In this document: in pieces, positions 16,052 through 24,334 of the stretch
Layout: each line of letters opens with the position of its first letter
Position numbering within the stretch: position 1 is the stretch's first letter
Assembly: GCF_017876675.1 (NCBI RefSeq)
Contig: NZ_JAGIOI010000001.1
Coordinates: forward strand, 2,728,001-2,792,000
Source of the DNA: Arthrobacter stackebrandtii
Lineage (GTDB): Bacteria; Actinomycetota; Actinomycetes; Actinomycetales; Micrococcaceae
Length of the DNA: 64,000 nt
Reading direction: 5' to 3'
The notes under the pieces: model-generated
Told to the model about the DNA's origin: nothing
The model's input: the letters and a program-made list of their open reading frames with translations, nothing else
Databases searched by the model: none
Program-made: the position numbers and the translations under genes

Positions 16052-16750
16052 ATGGCCTCGATCTTTGAAATAGCCCTGGGCGAGGACTTCCAGCGGCTCC
16101 ACCCCATGATGCAGAAGCGCTTCGGCGTGGACGTCGAGGCAGGCTATGCGTGTGTCGGCACGGGAGTCTTCTCCGAGGTCCGCCGCGGTGCCTGGTGGAC
16201 CGTGCCGTTCCTGCGGTTCGGGGCCTTCCGCAACATCCTGTTCCCCGACCACGGCAACAACATCCCCTTCACGGTGGAAAACTACCCCTACATTGATGGT
16301 TTCGGCCGCCCCACCGTAACCTTCGTGCGGACCCTGGACATGCCAGCCGTCAGGGGAAGCAGGGCCAAGAAGCGCCGCTTCGATGCCACCATGGTGCACA
16401 GCAAGGAGCGCGGTGCGGTTGTCGACTACCTTGGCACCCACCAGCACCTGGCCACCGACCTAGTCCTGGAAGTGCTCGACGACGGATCCCTCCACCTGCA
16501 GACCACCGGACAACGTTTCTATGAAGGTCCCGTTGCGTTCACGTTCCCGCCCATCGGCACCGGCACGGCGGACCTCTACGAAAGCTATGACGAGGATCGC
16601 GGCGTCTACACCGTCCAGATGCAGGTGCGGAACCGGTGGTTTGGTTTCCTCTTCGGTTACAAGGGCGAGTTCAGCTGCGAGTTCCCCGCCGCGGTCGGCG
16701 ACGCCGTGCCGGCGCACCTCAAGCCAGTGTGGGAAGAAATCCGGGAGTAG
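16052..16750 (+). CDS. DUF4166-domain protein
   Basis: A 232-residue protein that fits DUF4166. The opening FEIALGEDFQRLHPMMQKRF, the block VPFLRFGAFRNILFPDHGNNIPFTVENYPY and the closing FGYKGEFSCEF are characteristic. Domain function is not known; in Firmicutes it is found fused or next to membrane proteins of the YndJ kind. No signal peptide or membrane helix is visible. It follows the SRPBCC gene after 2 bases, and its stop codon abuts the stop of the lipoprotein gene on the other strand with no gap. Co-transcription with SRPBCC suggests a shared lipid- or envelope-related role, which is inference. Confidence 0.8.
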   Translation: MASIFEIALGEDFQRLHPMMQKRFGVDVEAGYACVGTGVFSEVRRGAWWTVPFLRFGAFRNILFPDHGNNIPFTVENYPYIDGFGRPTVTFVRTLDMPAVRGSRAKKRRFDATMVHSKERGAVVDYLGTHQHLATDLVLEVLDDGSLHLQTTGQRFYEGPVAFTFPPIGTGTADLYESYDEDRGVYTVQMQVRNRWFGFLFGYKGEFSCEFPAAVGDAVPAHLKPVWEEIRE

Positions 16751-17221
16751 CTACCCGGCCCGCTGGTGGTCAACCGCGGTCATGAGCCATGCGCCGTCGG
16801 ACTTTTTCGCGCTCCAAAGCTGGTCGTGCCGGTGGGCGTTGTTGACGGCGCCGTCCAGGCAGAAATCGATCGAAGTCCTGTTCATGGAAATGCGTTTGAC
16901 CTTGCTGTCCTTGGCAAAGAGCAACCACTGTGCGCCCTCGTTTGAGGGGGTGTCCACGGCCATGGCTGCCTTGGCGAACGGCGCGGGGGCTGTTGTGACG
17001 TCGGTGTAGGGGCAGGCAATGAACACTTCATCCCAGAGCTCAAAGGGGGCGCCGGAGTCTTCGCCCCGAGGCAAGGTGAATTCCGTGCTTTCCGCGCGAC
17101 TCGCCAGCGAGGCCTGAAAATCGGTGCTGTCGGCGCACCCGCTGAGGGCTGGCACCGCCATGAACACCAGGAAAGGGGCCAGCCATTTCAAAAGGGCTGG
17201 CGTGGGGGATCGGGAACTCAT
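16751..17221 (-). CDS. Putative secreted lipoprotein
   Basis: A 156-residue protein with a type II signal peptide: basic N-terminus, hydrophobic stretch LAPFLVFMAVPA and lipobox ALSGC at residues 25-29, so it should be anchored on the outer face of the membrane. The mature part is small and soluble with two further Cys (FIACPY and FCLDGA). I do not recognise a family. ATG 17221 is the only start that keeps the signal peptide. It diverges from the padR gene. Function unknown. Confidence 0.72.
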   Translation of the reverse strand: MSSRSPTPALLKWLAPFLVFMAVPALSGCADSTDFQASLASRAESTEFTLPRGEDSGAPFELWDEVFIACPYTDVTTAPAPFAKAAMAVDTPSNEGAQWLLFAKDSKVKRISMNRTSIDFCLDGAVNNAHRHDQLWSAKKSDGAWLMTAVDHQRAG

Positions 17222-17277
17222 GACTCGAATCTACCTGCACAGGGGCGGTAAGGCCTGGTGACACTCCTTCTGGTTTT

Positions 17278-17298
17278 ATATTCCCACTGTGGGTATAT
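17278..17298. promoter_or_regulatory. Palindromic operator candidate upstream of padR
   Basis: The 21-base sequence is a near-perfect palindrome: arms of 10 bases match at 9 positions (ATATtCCCAC and GTGGGtATAT) around a central T. It ends 8 bases before the padR ATG and includes TATATT, a possible -10 hexamer, so binding there would block transcription. PadR proteins typically bind palindromes at their own promoters, which makes autoregulation likely. Confidence 0.6.
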
Positions 17299-17306
17299 TG
17301 GCAGCC

Positions 17307-17666
17307 ATGAATGAAAATACGTTTTGGATCCTCACTGCCCTTGCCGGCGGGCGCCGGCACGGTTACGCCATCCTGCGGGATGTGGCGGAACTGGCCGACG
17401 GGAAGGTGTCGCTGCGGGTGACGACGCTTTATGCCTCGCTGGAACGGCTGGAGAGGGAAGGCTTCGTCGCCCGGGCAGGTGAAGAAATTGTTGACGGACG
17501 CGCGCGGCGGTACTACGAGCTGACAGACGACGGCATCGCAGCGCTGACCTTGGAGACGGAGCGGCTTGCGGTCCGCCTCGGAGCCGCGGAAAAGCGCCTC
17601 GCGGCACCGCGTCCGGCGGCCATCAGGCCCTCTCCCGCAACCATGGTGTGGGGGTTCGCCGGATGA
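17307..17666 (+). CDS. PadR-family transcriptional regulator
   Basis: A 119-residue winged-helix repressor. FWILTALAGGRRHGYAILRDV, then SLRVTTLYASLERLEREGFV and RARRYYELTDDGIAAL form the PadR DNA-binding domain with its wing. The C-terminal part is short, as in subfamily 2 members. I chose ATG 17307, which matches the family's N-terminus; a GTG at 17289 would lie inside the operator palindrome. Its stop overlaps the start of the next gene (ATGA), so regulator and membrane protein are co-translated. PadR-membrane protein operons often respond to envelope stress or small toxic molecules; the inducer here is unknown. Confidence 0.88.
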   Translation: MNENTFWILTALAGGRRHGYAILRDVAELADGKVSLRVTTLYASLERLEREGFVARAGEEIVDGRARRYYELTDDGIAALTLETERLAVRLGAAEKRLAAPRPAAIRPSPATMVWGFAG

Positions 17667-19030
17667 GTCCTTCGTTGCGGAACAAGTACGAGCGGCTGCT
17701 GCGCTGGTACCCGAAGGCCTGGCGGGAGGAGCATGGCCGATTCATGCTCGACACCCTCGAGGAACACGCCGGTGACAGGGGGATTGCGCGGCCGGGCGTC
17801 GCAGAGGCGTGGTCGATCAGGGCCCACGGGCTCGGCGAGCGGGCAACGAGCCGGTGGGCGGTGGTGGCCGCAGTCGTGTCGCTGGCGGCCTATGTTGTTG
17901 CCACCGGGATTCTGTTGACCGATGTGCTCCAGCAGCCCGGGGCCGGTGCTGCACGCATCGTGCTGGCAATTTTTGCCGGGCCCCTGGCGCTGTCCTTTGC
18001 CGTCCTGATCCTTCTGCGCCGCAGGGGCCAACTGTCCGCACCGTCGGCGCTGTGGCTGGCGGCGGGTGCTGTGCCCTCGTGGGCTGTGGCGGCGCTGGCG
18101 GCTGCGAGCTGGTCCGTCGGTTTTGAAGAGGCCGATGCCGGGACCGGGCAAACGTGGTTCGGCTCCTCCACGCTCCTGTTCATGCTGGCGGCGTGGGTCT
18201 TTGGCACTGCTTCGCTGCTGGCTCCTGTTGCCTCGTTGGCGGAACGGAAGCTGCCGGCCCCCATGCGGTGGCTGCTGAGTCTGCCCGTGGCGGCGGTCCT
18301 CTCCATGGTCCTCGGTGTGGCGGCGGCCATGGGGCAAATGATGGGAGCCGTGGTTGCGGCCACAGCCCTGGTGCTGGCAGTGGCGGCCTCCCGGCCGGAG
18401 CAGCCCAAAGTGGCGGTTGCTGAAGCCAGGCGCACCGGTCCGCCTCGCTCCGTTCCGCGCGCCGCGGCGGCCCGCAGGTCTTGCGCCACTGCTGGCGCCA
18501 TGGCCCTAGTTTCGTTGGTGGCGGGACTTGCCTGTGCGGCATTCGCGCTCACCGGCAGTACGTGGGGTCCCGGAGCCAGCGATTCCACGCATGCCATGAA
18601 TCTGGGATTGGCCGCGGGGGCGTTGGCGGCCATGCCGTTGGTTGTCTCAGCAGCACTGATGCTCGCACCGCGTTTTGGCAAGGTCATGTGGATCTCGGCG
18701 GCGCTCCTTGGTGCGGGCCTGGTGGTTGCTTCCGCCTCACAGTTGTCAGGTGCTGGCAGTTCCCTGCAGTGGCCGCTGATCCTCTTGGCTGCTGTGCTGG
18801 GCAGCCTGGCGTTTGCGCTGCCGGTCAGTGGACTGCTCTCGATTCGGCCCGCCGTGCGCCTTGCTATCGGTATCGCCCTCGGTCTGGCCGGTTTCGTCCC
18901 CGGGATCATGGTTGTGAGTGCGGCCGGATTCATTGCGCCGGTGGTTGCCGGGGTGGTTGTTGTGATGTCGGCAAGGACCCTGTCCAGAGACCGGAGGTGG
19001 GCACACTTCCAGGCGGTCAGCCCCGGGTAA
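17663..19030 (+). CDS. Polytopic membrane protein, partner of PadR
   Basis: A 455-residue integral membrane protein with roughly 12 hydrophobic segments in two halves separated by an Arg/Pro-rich loop near residues 250-275. The N-terminal 45 residues, including YERLLRWYPKAWREEHG, form the soluble prefix found on proteins encoded behind PadR regulators (the permease-prefix type). ATG 17663 overlaps the padR stop as ATGA. It is clearly controlled together with PadR. No transport motif is visible, so I cannot say whether it is a transporter or a sensor/immunity factor. A strong hairpin follows at 19072-19118. Confidence 0.78.
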   Translation: MSPSLRNKYERLLRWYPKAWREEHGRFMLDTLEEHAGDRGIARPGVAEAWSIRAHGLGERATSRWAVVAAVVSLAAYVVATGILLTDVLQQPGAGAARIVLAIFAGPLALSFAVLILLRRRGQLSAPSALWLAAGAVPSWAVAALAAASWSVGFEEADAGTGQTWFGSSTLLFMLAAWVFGTASLLAPVASLAERKLPAPMRWLLSLPVAAVLSMVLGVAAAMGQMMGAVVAATALVLAVAASRPEQPKVAVAEARRTGPPRSVPRAAAARRSCATAGAMALVSLVAGLACAAFALTGSTWGPGASDSTHAMNLGLAAGALAAMPLVVSAALMLAPRFGKVMWISAALLGAGLVVASASQLSGAGSSLQWPLILLAAVLGSLAFALPVSGLLSIRPAVRLAIGIALGLAGFVPGIMVVSAAGFIAPVVAGVVVVMSARTLSRDRRWAHFQAVSPG

Positions 19031-19071
19031 CCGTGCAGGCCGCCGGAAGCTGGCCGCGGCCGTTATGGAGT

Positions 19072-19118
19072 ACGACGGCGTGCGGCGCCTTCCAGCGGAA
19101 GGGGCCCCACGCCGTCGT
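19072..19118. terminator. Long GC hairpin in a convergent gap
   Basis: Arms of 11 bases (19072-19082 and 19108-19118) pair perfectly. The inner part continues the stem (GGCgCCTTCC against GGAAGGgGCC) around an AGC loop. There is no T run. It lies between the membrane protein and the XRE gene and probably stops transcription from both sides. Its core resembles the hairpin at 51076-51126, so it may be a repeat-family member. Confidence 0.6.
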
Positions 19119-19149
19119 GCTTGGGCAAAAGGCCGGGTGGCGGGCCGGG

Positions 19150-19374
19150 TCAGGTGGGCTTGCCAGCATCTTCGGGAACCCAGCGCAGAATGTCGCCGGG
19201 CTGGCAGTCGAGGACCCGGCAGATGGCATCGAGGGTGGTGAAGCGGACCGCCTTGGCCCGGCCATTCTTCAGGACTGCGACGTTGGCGGCGGAGATGCCC
19301 ACGGCCGCGGCGAACTCGCCCACGGACATCTTGCGCCGGGCCAGCTCGACGTCGATGTCAACAATGATGGGCAT
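19150..19374 (-). CDS. Small XRE/Cro-type helix-turn-helix regulator
   Basis: A 74-residue protein that is essentially one HTH domain of the YozG type: IDVELARRKMSVGEFAAAVGIS, then AANVAVLKNGRAKAVRFTTLDAICRVL and the usual end LDCQPGDILRW. It starts one base inside the stop codon of the DUF2975 gene (TAATG), so the two proteins are translationally coupled. This DUF2975-YozG arrangement is a widespread two-gene module in bacteria. The regulator likely controls the module's own promoter (see the repeats at 19872-19892). Signal unknown. Confidence 0.86.
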   Translation of the reverse strand: MPIIVDIDVELARRKMSVGEFAAAVGISAANVAVLKNGRAKAVRFTTLDAICRVLDCQPGDILRWVPEDAGKPT

Positions 19375-19853
19375 TAGACTACCTCCGCCAGCTCGCTGTC
19401 CAGGCGGGTGGCGCTGCGCAGCAGGTCGCGCATGACAGACATGAGCAGCACAAACGCCGTGCCGCAGATGACTGTCCCGCCCACCAGCAGCAGCACGCCC
19501 GGTCCGCCGGTCCTGACGACGCCGAAAAGGTGGATGCCGAGGACGAGCGCAAGGGTGGTGGCGGCCGCCGCGGCCCAAATGATGACGGTGGCCCAGCGGA
19601 GGGAGTCGGGTGAAAAGATGACGTCGCGCTGGACGTGCGAGAGCAGGATCCAGGTGGCCACCAGCATGGCTTGAAGGCAGAAGATGCCGCCAATCACCAG
19701 CGCCGCATACGGGACCGCAAGGCCGGCGACCTCCGGAAACAGTGTTGCCGATTCTGCTGCGAGGGTAGGGGCGACGATGGTTTGCCCCAGCACGGTGCCC
19801 ATGAAAATCATGATGAGCAGGGCGCGGAGCAAGATGATGACGGAATCTTTCAT
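19374..19853 (-). CDS. DUF2975 membrane protein
   Basis: A 159-residue protein with four predicted transmembrane helices, matching DUF2975: an early helix LLRALLIMIFMGTVLGQTIVAP, a conserved turn with FPEVAGLAVPYAAL, a third helix near residue 90 and a last helix GVLLLVGGTVICGTAFVLLMSVM. Function is not known; genes of this family are almost always next to a YozG-like regulator, as here. I chose ATG 19853 because the promoter elements end 7 bases before it, which predicts a leaderless transcript. The frame remains open upstream but those codons would overlap the umuC control region. Confidence 0.82.
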   Translation of the reverse strand: MKDSVIILLRALLIMIFMGTVLGQTIVAPTLAAESATLFPEVAGLAVPYAALVIGGIFCLQAMLVATWILLSHVQRDVIFSPDSLRWATVIIWAAAAATTLALVLGIHLFGVVRTGGPGVLLLVGGTVICGTAFVLLMSVMRDLLRSATRLDSELAEVV

Positions 19854-19859
19854 CTGTTG

Positions 19860-19892
19860 ATTATCGACTACTATCAATCGAATATCAATCGA
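19860..19892 (-). promoter_or_regulatory. Promoter with tandem operator repeats, leaderless start
   Basis: On the minus strand, TTGATA (19888-19883), a 17-base spacer and GATAAT (19865-19860) form a good promoter six bases ahead of the DUF2975 ATG, so transcription should begin at or next to the start codon. Two copies of TATCAATCGA (plus-strand sense, 19872-19881 and 19883-19892) overlap the -35 and spacer, 11 bases apart or one helix turn, and are the likely binding site of the XRE protein. Confidence 0.6.
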
Positions 19893-19981
19893 TCCTGTCT
19901 GGAGGTGGGGCTGGGCTCCCTGGTGTGGCTGGTGGCAGCGGGCCGGCGCCAGTGCTGTTCGGATGGGGTTGCGCGGGTGAC

Positions 19982-19997
19982 TCGAACAAATGTTCGG
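19982..19997 (+). promoter_or_regulatory. LexA (SOS) box of umuC
   Basis: TCGAACAAATGTTCGG matches the actinobacterial/Gram-positive LexA operator (TCGAAC-N4-GTTCGA) at 11 of 12 defined positions. It ends 19 bases before the umuC start, so LexA would repress umuC until DNA damage. It is the only convincing LexA box I found in the window. Confidence 0.8.
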
Positions 19998-20016
19998 AAC
20001 GTGGAAGAATGGGGCC

Positions 20017-21294
20017 ATGAGCAACAACCGCATCGCCCTGGTGGACGTGAACAACTTTTATGTCTCCTGCGAGCGGGTCTTTGACCCAAGGCTGGAAGGC
20101 CGTCCCGTCGTCGTGCTTTCCAACAATGACGGCTGCGTGGTGGCGCGCTCGGCGGAAGCAAAGGAGCTGGGCATCAAAACCGGGGCGCCGTGGTTCCAGG
20201 TCCAGGGGCAGGCCAAGGCGTGGGGGCTGGTGGCGCGTTCCAGCAACTACGAGCTGTACGGCGACATGAGCTCCCGGGTCATGGAGGTGGTGGGCCGCTT
20301 TGGCACCTGGCAGGAGGTGTACTCGATCGATGAGTCCTTCGTGGGACTCGTGGGGGACCCTGCGCAGCTGCAGGCCGCCGGCCGCGACATCCGTGCCGCG
20401 GTCATGCGCCACGTGGGCGTGCCTGTCTGCGTGGGGGTGGCCTCGACAAAGACACTGGCGAAGTTTGCCAACCGGATCGCCAAGCAGAATCCGGCGCTGG
20501 GCGGGGTGTGCGCCCTGGAGGCGATGCCACCCGGACACGTGGAAGGCATCCAGGAACGCGTGCCGGCTTCGGGGCTCTGGGGCGTGGGCGGAAAGACGGC
20601 CGACCGGCTGAAGATGATGGGCATTGAGACCATCGCCGAGCTCAAGGCCGCAGATCCCGCTGTCATCCGCAAGAAATTCTCCGTGGTGCTGCAGCGAACC
20701 GTCATGGAACTCAACGGCACGGAGTGCATCCCCCATGTTGAGGAGCGCGTGGACAAGCAGCAGATCATGTTCTCCCGCAGCTTTTCCGAACCCGTCACCA
20801 CGGTTGCCGGCATGGAGGAGGTCATGGCCGTCTACGCCCAGCGCGGCGCCGCCCGCCTTAACGAGGAAGGCATGCGTGCCTCTGCCATGACGGTTACGGC
20901 CGGCACCAGCCGCTTCGCTGCGGGGGAGGGCAGCTTCCCCGCCGCTACCATCCGGTTTGCCGCGCCGACGCAGGACCCGATCGTGCTGGTCAGGGCCGCC
21001 GTCGCCGCGATCCGGCAGAGCGCCGTCACCGGGGCGTCCTACCTGCGGGCAGGTGTCCTGTTCAGCGGCCTGGAGCCGGCCTCCGGCGCAGGGATGCTGG
21101 ACGTATTCGGTGCCGGGGACGCGCAGCCGGAAGTGGGCGGTGTGATGGGGGAGGTGCGGAACAAGTTCGGCAGCACCGCCATCGGCATCGGGATAGGCGG
21201 GCTGGCCCAGGCGCCGCAATGGTCCATGAAGCGCGAGCTTGCCTCGCCCCGCTACACCACCGACTGGAAGGACCTGCCGGTGGTGCGGGCGTGA
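20017..21294 (+). CDS. umuC: Y-family DNA polymerase, UmuC (Pol V catalytic subunit)
   Basis: Translesion DNA polymerase of 425 residues. The N-terminus [17 protein letters not shown] supplies the first catalytic Asp, and YSIDESF (near residue 100) the Asp-Glu pair of the palm. [11 protein letters not shown], the helix-hairpin-helix block [11 protein letters not shown] and the little-finger domain follow. The C-terminal [14 protein letters not shown] is the UmuC-type end rather than a DinB end. ATG 20017 follows a LexA box by 19 bases; the frame is open to 19990, but that would start inside the operator. The usual umuD partner is not adjacent; a variant umuD is 7 kb upstream. Confidence 0.93.
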   Translation: MSNNRIALVDVNNFYVSCERVFDPRLEGRPVVVLSNNDGCVVARSAEAKELGIKTGAPWFQVQGQAKAWGLVARSSNYELYGDMSSRVMEVVGRFGTWQEVYSIDESFVGLVGDPAQLQAAGRDIRAAVMRHVGVPVCVGVASTKTLAKFANRIAKQNPALGGVCALEAMPPGHVEGIQERVPASGLWGVGGKTADRLKMMGIETIAELKAADPAVIRKKFSVVLQRTVMELNGTECIPHVEERVDKQQIMFSRSFSEPVTTVAGMEEVMAVYAQRGAARLNEEGMRASAMTVTAGTSRFAAGEGSFPAATIRFAAPTQDPIVLVRAAVAAIRQSAVTGASYLRAGVLFSGLEPASGAGMLDVFGAGDAQPEVGGVMGEVRNKFGSTAIGIGIGGLAQAPQWSMKRELASPRYTTDWKDLPVVRA

Positions 21295-21320
21295 GATGGG
21301 CCGCCGCTAGACTCGAGCCC

Positions 21321-21728
21321 ATGGCATTTCCCAAACTTTCCAAGTCCCGGCGAATGGCGCTGGCCATCGCAGCAACCGGCGTGGCCGTCCTTGGCTTGGT
21401 GATCCACTTCTTCATCCCGGGATCCTTCGCCAACCTTGTCTCGGACGCGCTTTACACCGTGCTCGTCTACCTTGTGCTGGCCCTGTTCCTGCCCCACGCA
21501 AAGCGTGCCTGGCTTGCGCTCGCAGCCTTCGGCATCAGCGCCGCCATCGAGCTGGCCCAGCTCACGGGCGTGCCCGAGCAGCTGGCGGTGAGCTTCCCGC
21601 CGTCGCGCCTGCTCTTCGGCACCACCTTCTCCGCACTGGACCTCGTGGCCTACGCGGCCGGCGCCGGCGTTGCCTGGTTCGCGGACCAAGCCATGTCCGC
21701 CCGGTGGCGTGCAGCACAACCGGAATAG
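21321..21728 (+). CDS. DUF2809-type small membrane protein
   Basis: A 135-residue protein with four hydrophobic helices and the pattern VLVYLVLALFLP, then AAIELAQLTGVP, that fits DUF2809. The conserved acidic residue in the third helix (IELAQL) and the SAL-DLVAYAAG end are family features. Function unknown. ATG 21321 begins the protein after a 26-base gap from umuC, so it may share the SOS-controlled transcript; that is inference. It is followed 41 bases later by a flavoprotein gene with its own strong ribosome binding site. Confidence 0.72.
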   Translation: MAFPKLSKSRRMALAIAATGVAVLGLVIHFFIPGSFANLVSDALYTVLVYLVLALFLPHAKRAWLALAAFGISAAIELAQLTGVPEQLAVSFPPSRLLFGTTFSALDLVAYAAGAGVAWFADQAMSARWRAAQPE

Positions 21729-21769
21729 GCCTCTACTGCCGCCAGTTGCAGTCCAGTAGGAGGCAAAAA

Positions 21770-22885
21770 ATGCTGGATGTGGTGGTAATTGGTGCGGGCC
21801 AGGCCGGGCTGTCGGCCGCGTATTACCTGGCGCGGCACGGGCTCAATCCCGAAACCGACTTTGTGGTGCTCGATGCGAATCCCGAACCCGGCGGCGCCTG
21901 GCTGCACCGCTGGCCCTCGCTCACCCTGGGCGGCGCCCACGGTATCCACGACCTCCCCGGCATGAAACTTCCGCCGTCCGATCCGGCCGAGCCGGCCTCC
22001 GCCGTCGTCTCGCGCTACTACGGCAGCTACGAGAAAACCTTCCAGCTGCCCGTGCACCGGCCCGTGAAGGTGACCGCCGTGCACACGCTCGCCGATGACT
22101 CCGCAATGCTTTTTCCTGAGGACGACGGCGGAGTCCCCGCCGACATTGCCGGCCCGCCGCTGGCGGTGGAAACGGACCACGGCTCCTACGAAACACGGCT
22201 GGTCATCAACGCGACCGGCACCTGGGACAAACCCCACTGGCCGCACTACCCGGGCATGGCCTCGTTTGCCGGACGGCAGCTGCACAGCCGCGACTTTTGG
22301 TCCGTGAACGACTTTGCAGGCCAGCGCGTGCTGGTGGTGGGAGGCGGCACCTCGGCCGTGCAGTTTCTGCTGCAACTGGCCGACGCCGGTATCCAGACAG
22401 CGTGGTCCACGCGCCGTCCGCCGGAGTTCACCACCCGCGAGTTCAACCCCGACTGGGGCCGCGACGTGGAGCGCCGCGTCAATGAACGCACTTCAGCAGG
22501 CCTGCCGCCGCTGAGCGTCGTGGGCGTGACCGGGCTTCCTTTAACACAGCAGTACCAAAACGGCGTCGCCGCCGGAACCTTGGTCTCCCGCGGACCCCTG
22601 CGTGAACTCATCCCGTCCGGGGCTGTCTTCGAGGACGGATCCACTTTTGACGCGGATGTCGTCCTGTGGGCCACGGGCTTCCGGGCCGCACTGGACCATC
22701 TGGCCCCGCTGAAACTGCGCGAACCAGGCGGCGGCATCGTCATGGACGGCGTAAAGGTTGCGCGGGAGCCCCGCCTGTTGATGGTGGGCTACGGCGCCTC
22801 CGCCTCCACACTTGGGGCGAACCGGGCCGGTCGGGCCTCGGCGCTGGCAGCGATAGACCGGCTGAATGTTCCCGCAAAACTGTAG
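21770..22885 (+). CDS. FAD-dependent NAD(P)-binding oxidoreductase / flavin monooxygenase-like
   Basis: A 371-residue flavoprotein. The N-terminal VVVIGAGQAGLSAAYYL binds FAD, and a second nucleotide loop RVLVVGGGTSAVQFLL near residue 187 binds NADPH. GTWDKPHWP and the late ATGFRAALD motif are typical of flavin-containing monooxygenase-like proteins (CzcO/YpdA group). No specific substrate can be named. A textbook ribosome binding site, AGGAGG, lies 8 bases before ATG 21770 and fixes the start. No partner enzyme is adjacent. Confidence 0.86.
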   Translation: MLDVVVIGAGQAGLSAAYYLARHGLNPETDFVVLDANPEPGGAWLHRWPSLTLGGAHGIHDLPGMKLPPSDPAEPASAVVSRYYGSYEKTFQLPVHRPVKVTAVHTLADDSAMLFPEDDGGVPADIAGPPLAVETDHGSYETRLVINATGTWDKPHWPHYPGMASFAGRQLHSRDFWSVNDFAGQRVLVVGGGTSAVQFLLQLADAGIQTAWSTRRPPEFTTREFNPDWGRDVERRVNERTSAGLPPLSVVGVTGLPLTQQYQNGVAAGTLVSRGPLRELIPSGAVFEDGSTFDADVVLWATGFRAALDHLAPLKLREPGGGIVMDGVKVAREPRLLMVGYGASASTLGANRAGRASALAAIDRLNVPAKL

Positions 22886-22931
22886 CCATTTGCCATACAA
22901 AGGAATCCACTAATCGGCATGGACCGGTTGG

Positions 22932-23156
22932 ATGTCGACATGCTGGTCGTCCCTGTTGCTCCTGCGAGGAACAAAGCCCCAAGAAGTGTCAGCCCATCGG
23001 TTGTCATGCAGCGCCAAATTGAGCGAGCCCGTCCCCGTCCGGTTCCCGGAGGAGCTTCTCAAGCGTGTGCGAGACGAGGCCGCTGCCGACGGCCGGTCGG
23101 TATCAAACTGGATTCGCAGGGCCGTGGAGAACGAGTTGTCCCGGAGGGTCGGCTAA
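22932..23156 (+). CDS. Ribbon-helix-helix (Arc/CopG-like) small protein
   Basis: The last 44 residues read PVPVRFPEELLKRVRDEAAA and continue DGRSVSNWIRRAVENEL, a ribbon-helix-helix DNA-binding domain with the strand, two helices and the Ser-Asn-Trp-Ile core seen in CopG/Arc-type repressors and antitoxins. The true start is uncertain: ATG 22932 gives 74 residues with an implausible Leu-rich leader, while GTG 22986 or TTG 23001 would give a compact 50-56 residue protein. No toxin gene is adjacent; the next frame encodes a luciferase-like enzyme. It may be an orphan antitoxin or a small repressor. Confidence 0.65.
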   Translation: MSTCWSSLLLLRGTKPQEVSAHRLSCSAKLSEPVPVRFPEELLKRVRDEAAADGRSVSNWIRRAVENELSRRVG

Positions 23157-23332
23157 CCGCAGCCTGCCCACCTGCCAGCCCAACACCGGCTTCCGGCGCG
23201 GGGCGCGGATGACAACATTGGCGGGTTCCGCCGTCGTACCTGGCAGGGGATTGCGTGAGGCGCGGCACTGGCGGAAATATCCTGTGGCGCGGCGGGGTTG
23301 GCGCAAGTGAGACTACCCGAAAGGCAGCACCC

Positions 23333-24325
23333 ATGACGCTCCCCATTTCCATCCTTGACCTTGCCCACATTGGCGAGGACGGCATTGCCGCCAGCCTGCG
23401 CTCCTCGGTGGAGCTGGCGCAGAAGGCCGAGGGGTGGGGGTACAAGCGGATCTGGTTTGCCGAGCACCACAACATGCCCTCGATCGCGTCGTCGGCCACG
23501 AGCGTGCTGATTGCCCACGTTGCCGCGCACACCTCCACGATCCGTTTGGGCGCGGGCGGGATCATGCTGCCGAACCACTCGCCGCTGCAGATCGCCGAGC
23601 AGTTTGGCACGCTGGAGACACTGCATCCGGGGCGCATTGACCTGGGGCTGGGGCGCGCTCCCGGCAGCGACCAGGCCACCATGCGTGCGCTGCGCCGGGA
23701 CCCGTCCGCCGCCGACACCTTCCCGCAGGATGTGCAGGAGCTGCAGGGCTACTTTGCCGGCGCCAGCCTGATCCCCGGCATCAACGCCTACCCGGGCAAG
23801 GACACGAACGTGCCTCTGTACATCCTGGGTTCCTCGTTGTTTGGCGCCCGGCTGGCCGCCGCCCTGGGCCTGCCGTATTCGTTTGCCTCGCACTTTGCCC
23901 CGCAGGCACTGGAGGATGCGGTGCGCATTTACCGCCGCGAGTTCAAGCCCTCGGCCGCGCTGGCCGAGCCGTACGTGATTGCCGGCGTGAACGCCATTGT
24001 GGCCGACAGCCAGGAATCGGCGGACGAGCTGCTGCTGAGGGCCCGCCGCCGCATGGTCGGTGCGCTGGTGGGACGCGGCCAGACGTTCAGTGATGCCGAA
24101 TCGGACCTGCTGCTCGAATCACCCGCCGGGCAGCAGGTGCAGAACATGTTCCGATACGCCGCCGTGGGCACGCCCTCCGTGGTGCGCTCCTACCTGGACG
24201 AATTTGCCATAAAGGCCGACGCCGATGAGCTCATCGTGGCATCCCAGATCACCGACCCTGCCGCACGGATCCGCAGCTTCGAGCTGCTGGCCGGGGCCAT
24301 GGAACTTGGCGGTTCACAGGAGTAA
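23333..24325 (+). CDS. LLM-class flavin-dependent oxidoreductase (luciferase-like)
   Basis: A 330-residue TIM-barrel monooxygenase-like enzyme that should use FMNH2. Group features: [33 protein letters not shown], then [25 protein letters not shown] and [13 protein letters not shown], which places it in the MsnO8/alkanal monooxygenase-like branch (YhbW type). Substrate unknown. ATG 23333 begins the barrel; the longer open frame upstream holds a hairpin-rich spacer (GGCGG-GTT-CCGCC near 23219). The next gene, a VOC protein, follows after 9 bases. Confidence 0.88.
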   Translation: MTLPISILDLAHIGEDGIAASLRSSVELAQKAEGWGYKRIWFAEHHNMPSIASSATSVLIAHVAAHTSTIRLGAGGIMLPNHSPLQIAEQFGTLETLHPGRIDLGLGRAPGSDQATMRALRRDPSAADTFPQDVQELQGYFAGASLIPGINAYPGKDTNVPLYILGSSLFGARLAAALGLPYSFASHFAPQALEDAVRIYRREFKPSAALAEPYVIAGVNAIVADSQESADELLLRARRRMVGALVGRGQTFSDAESDLLLESPAGQQVQNMFRYAAVGTPSVVRSYLDEFAIKADADELIVASQITDPAARIRSFELLAGAMELGGSQE

Positions 24326-24334
24326 CGTTTGGGC

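Noticed and set aside
1420-23280. A shared 15-mer GGCGCGGCACTGGCG near 1421 and near 23262
   Set aside because: In DNA this GC-rich one or two such matches are expected by chance, and the flanks do not match.
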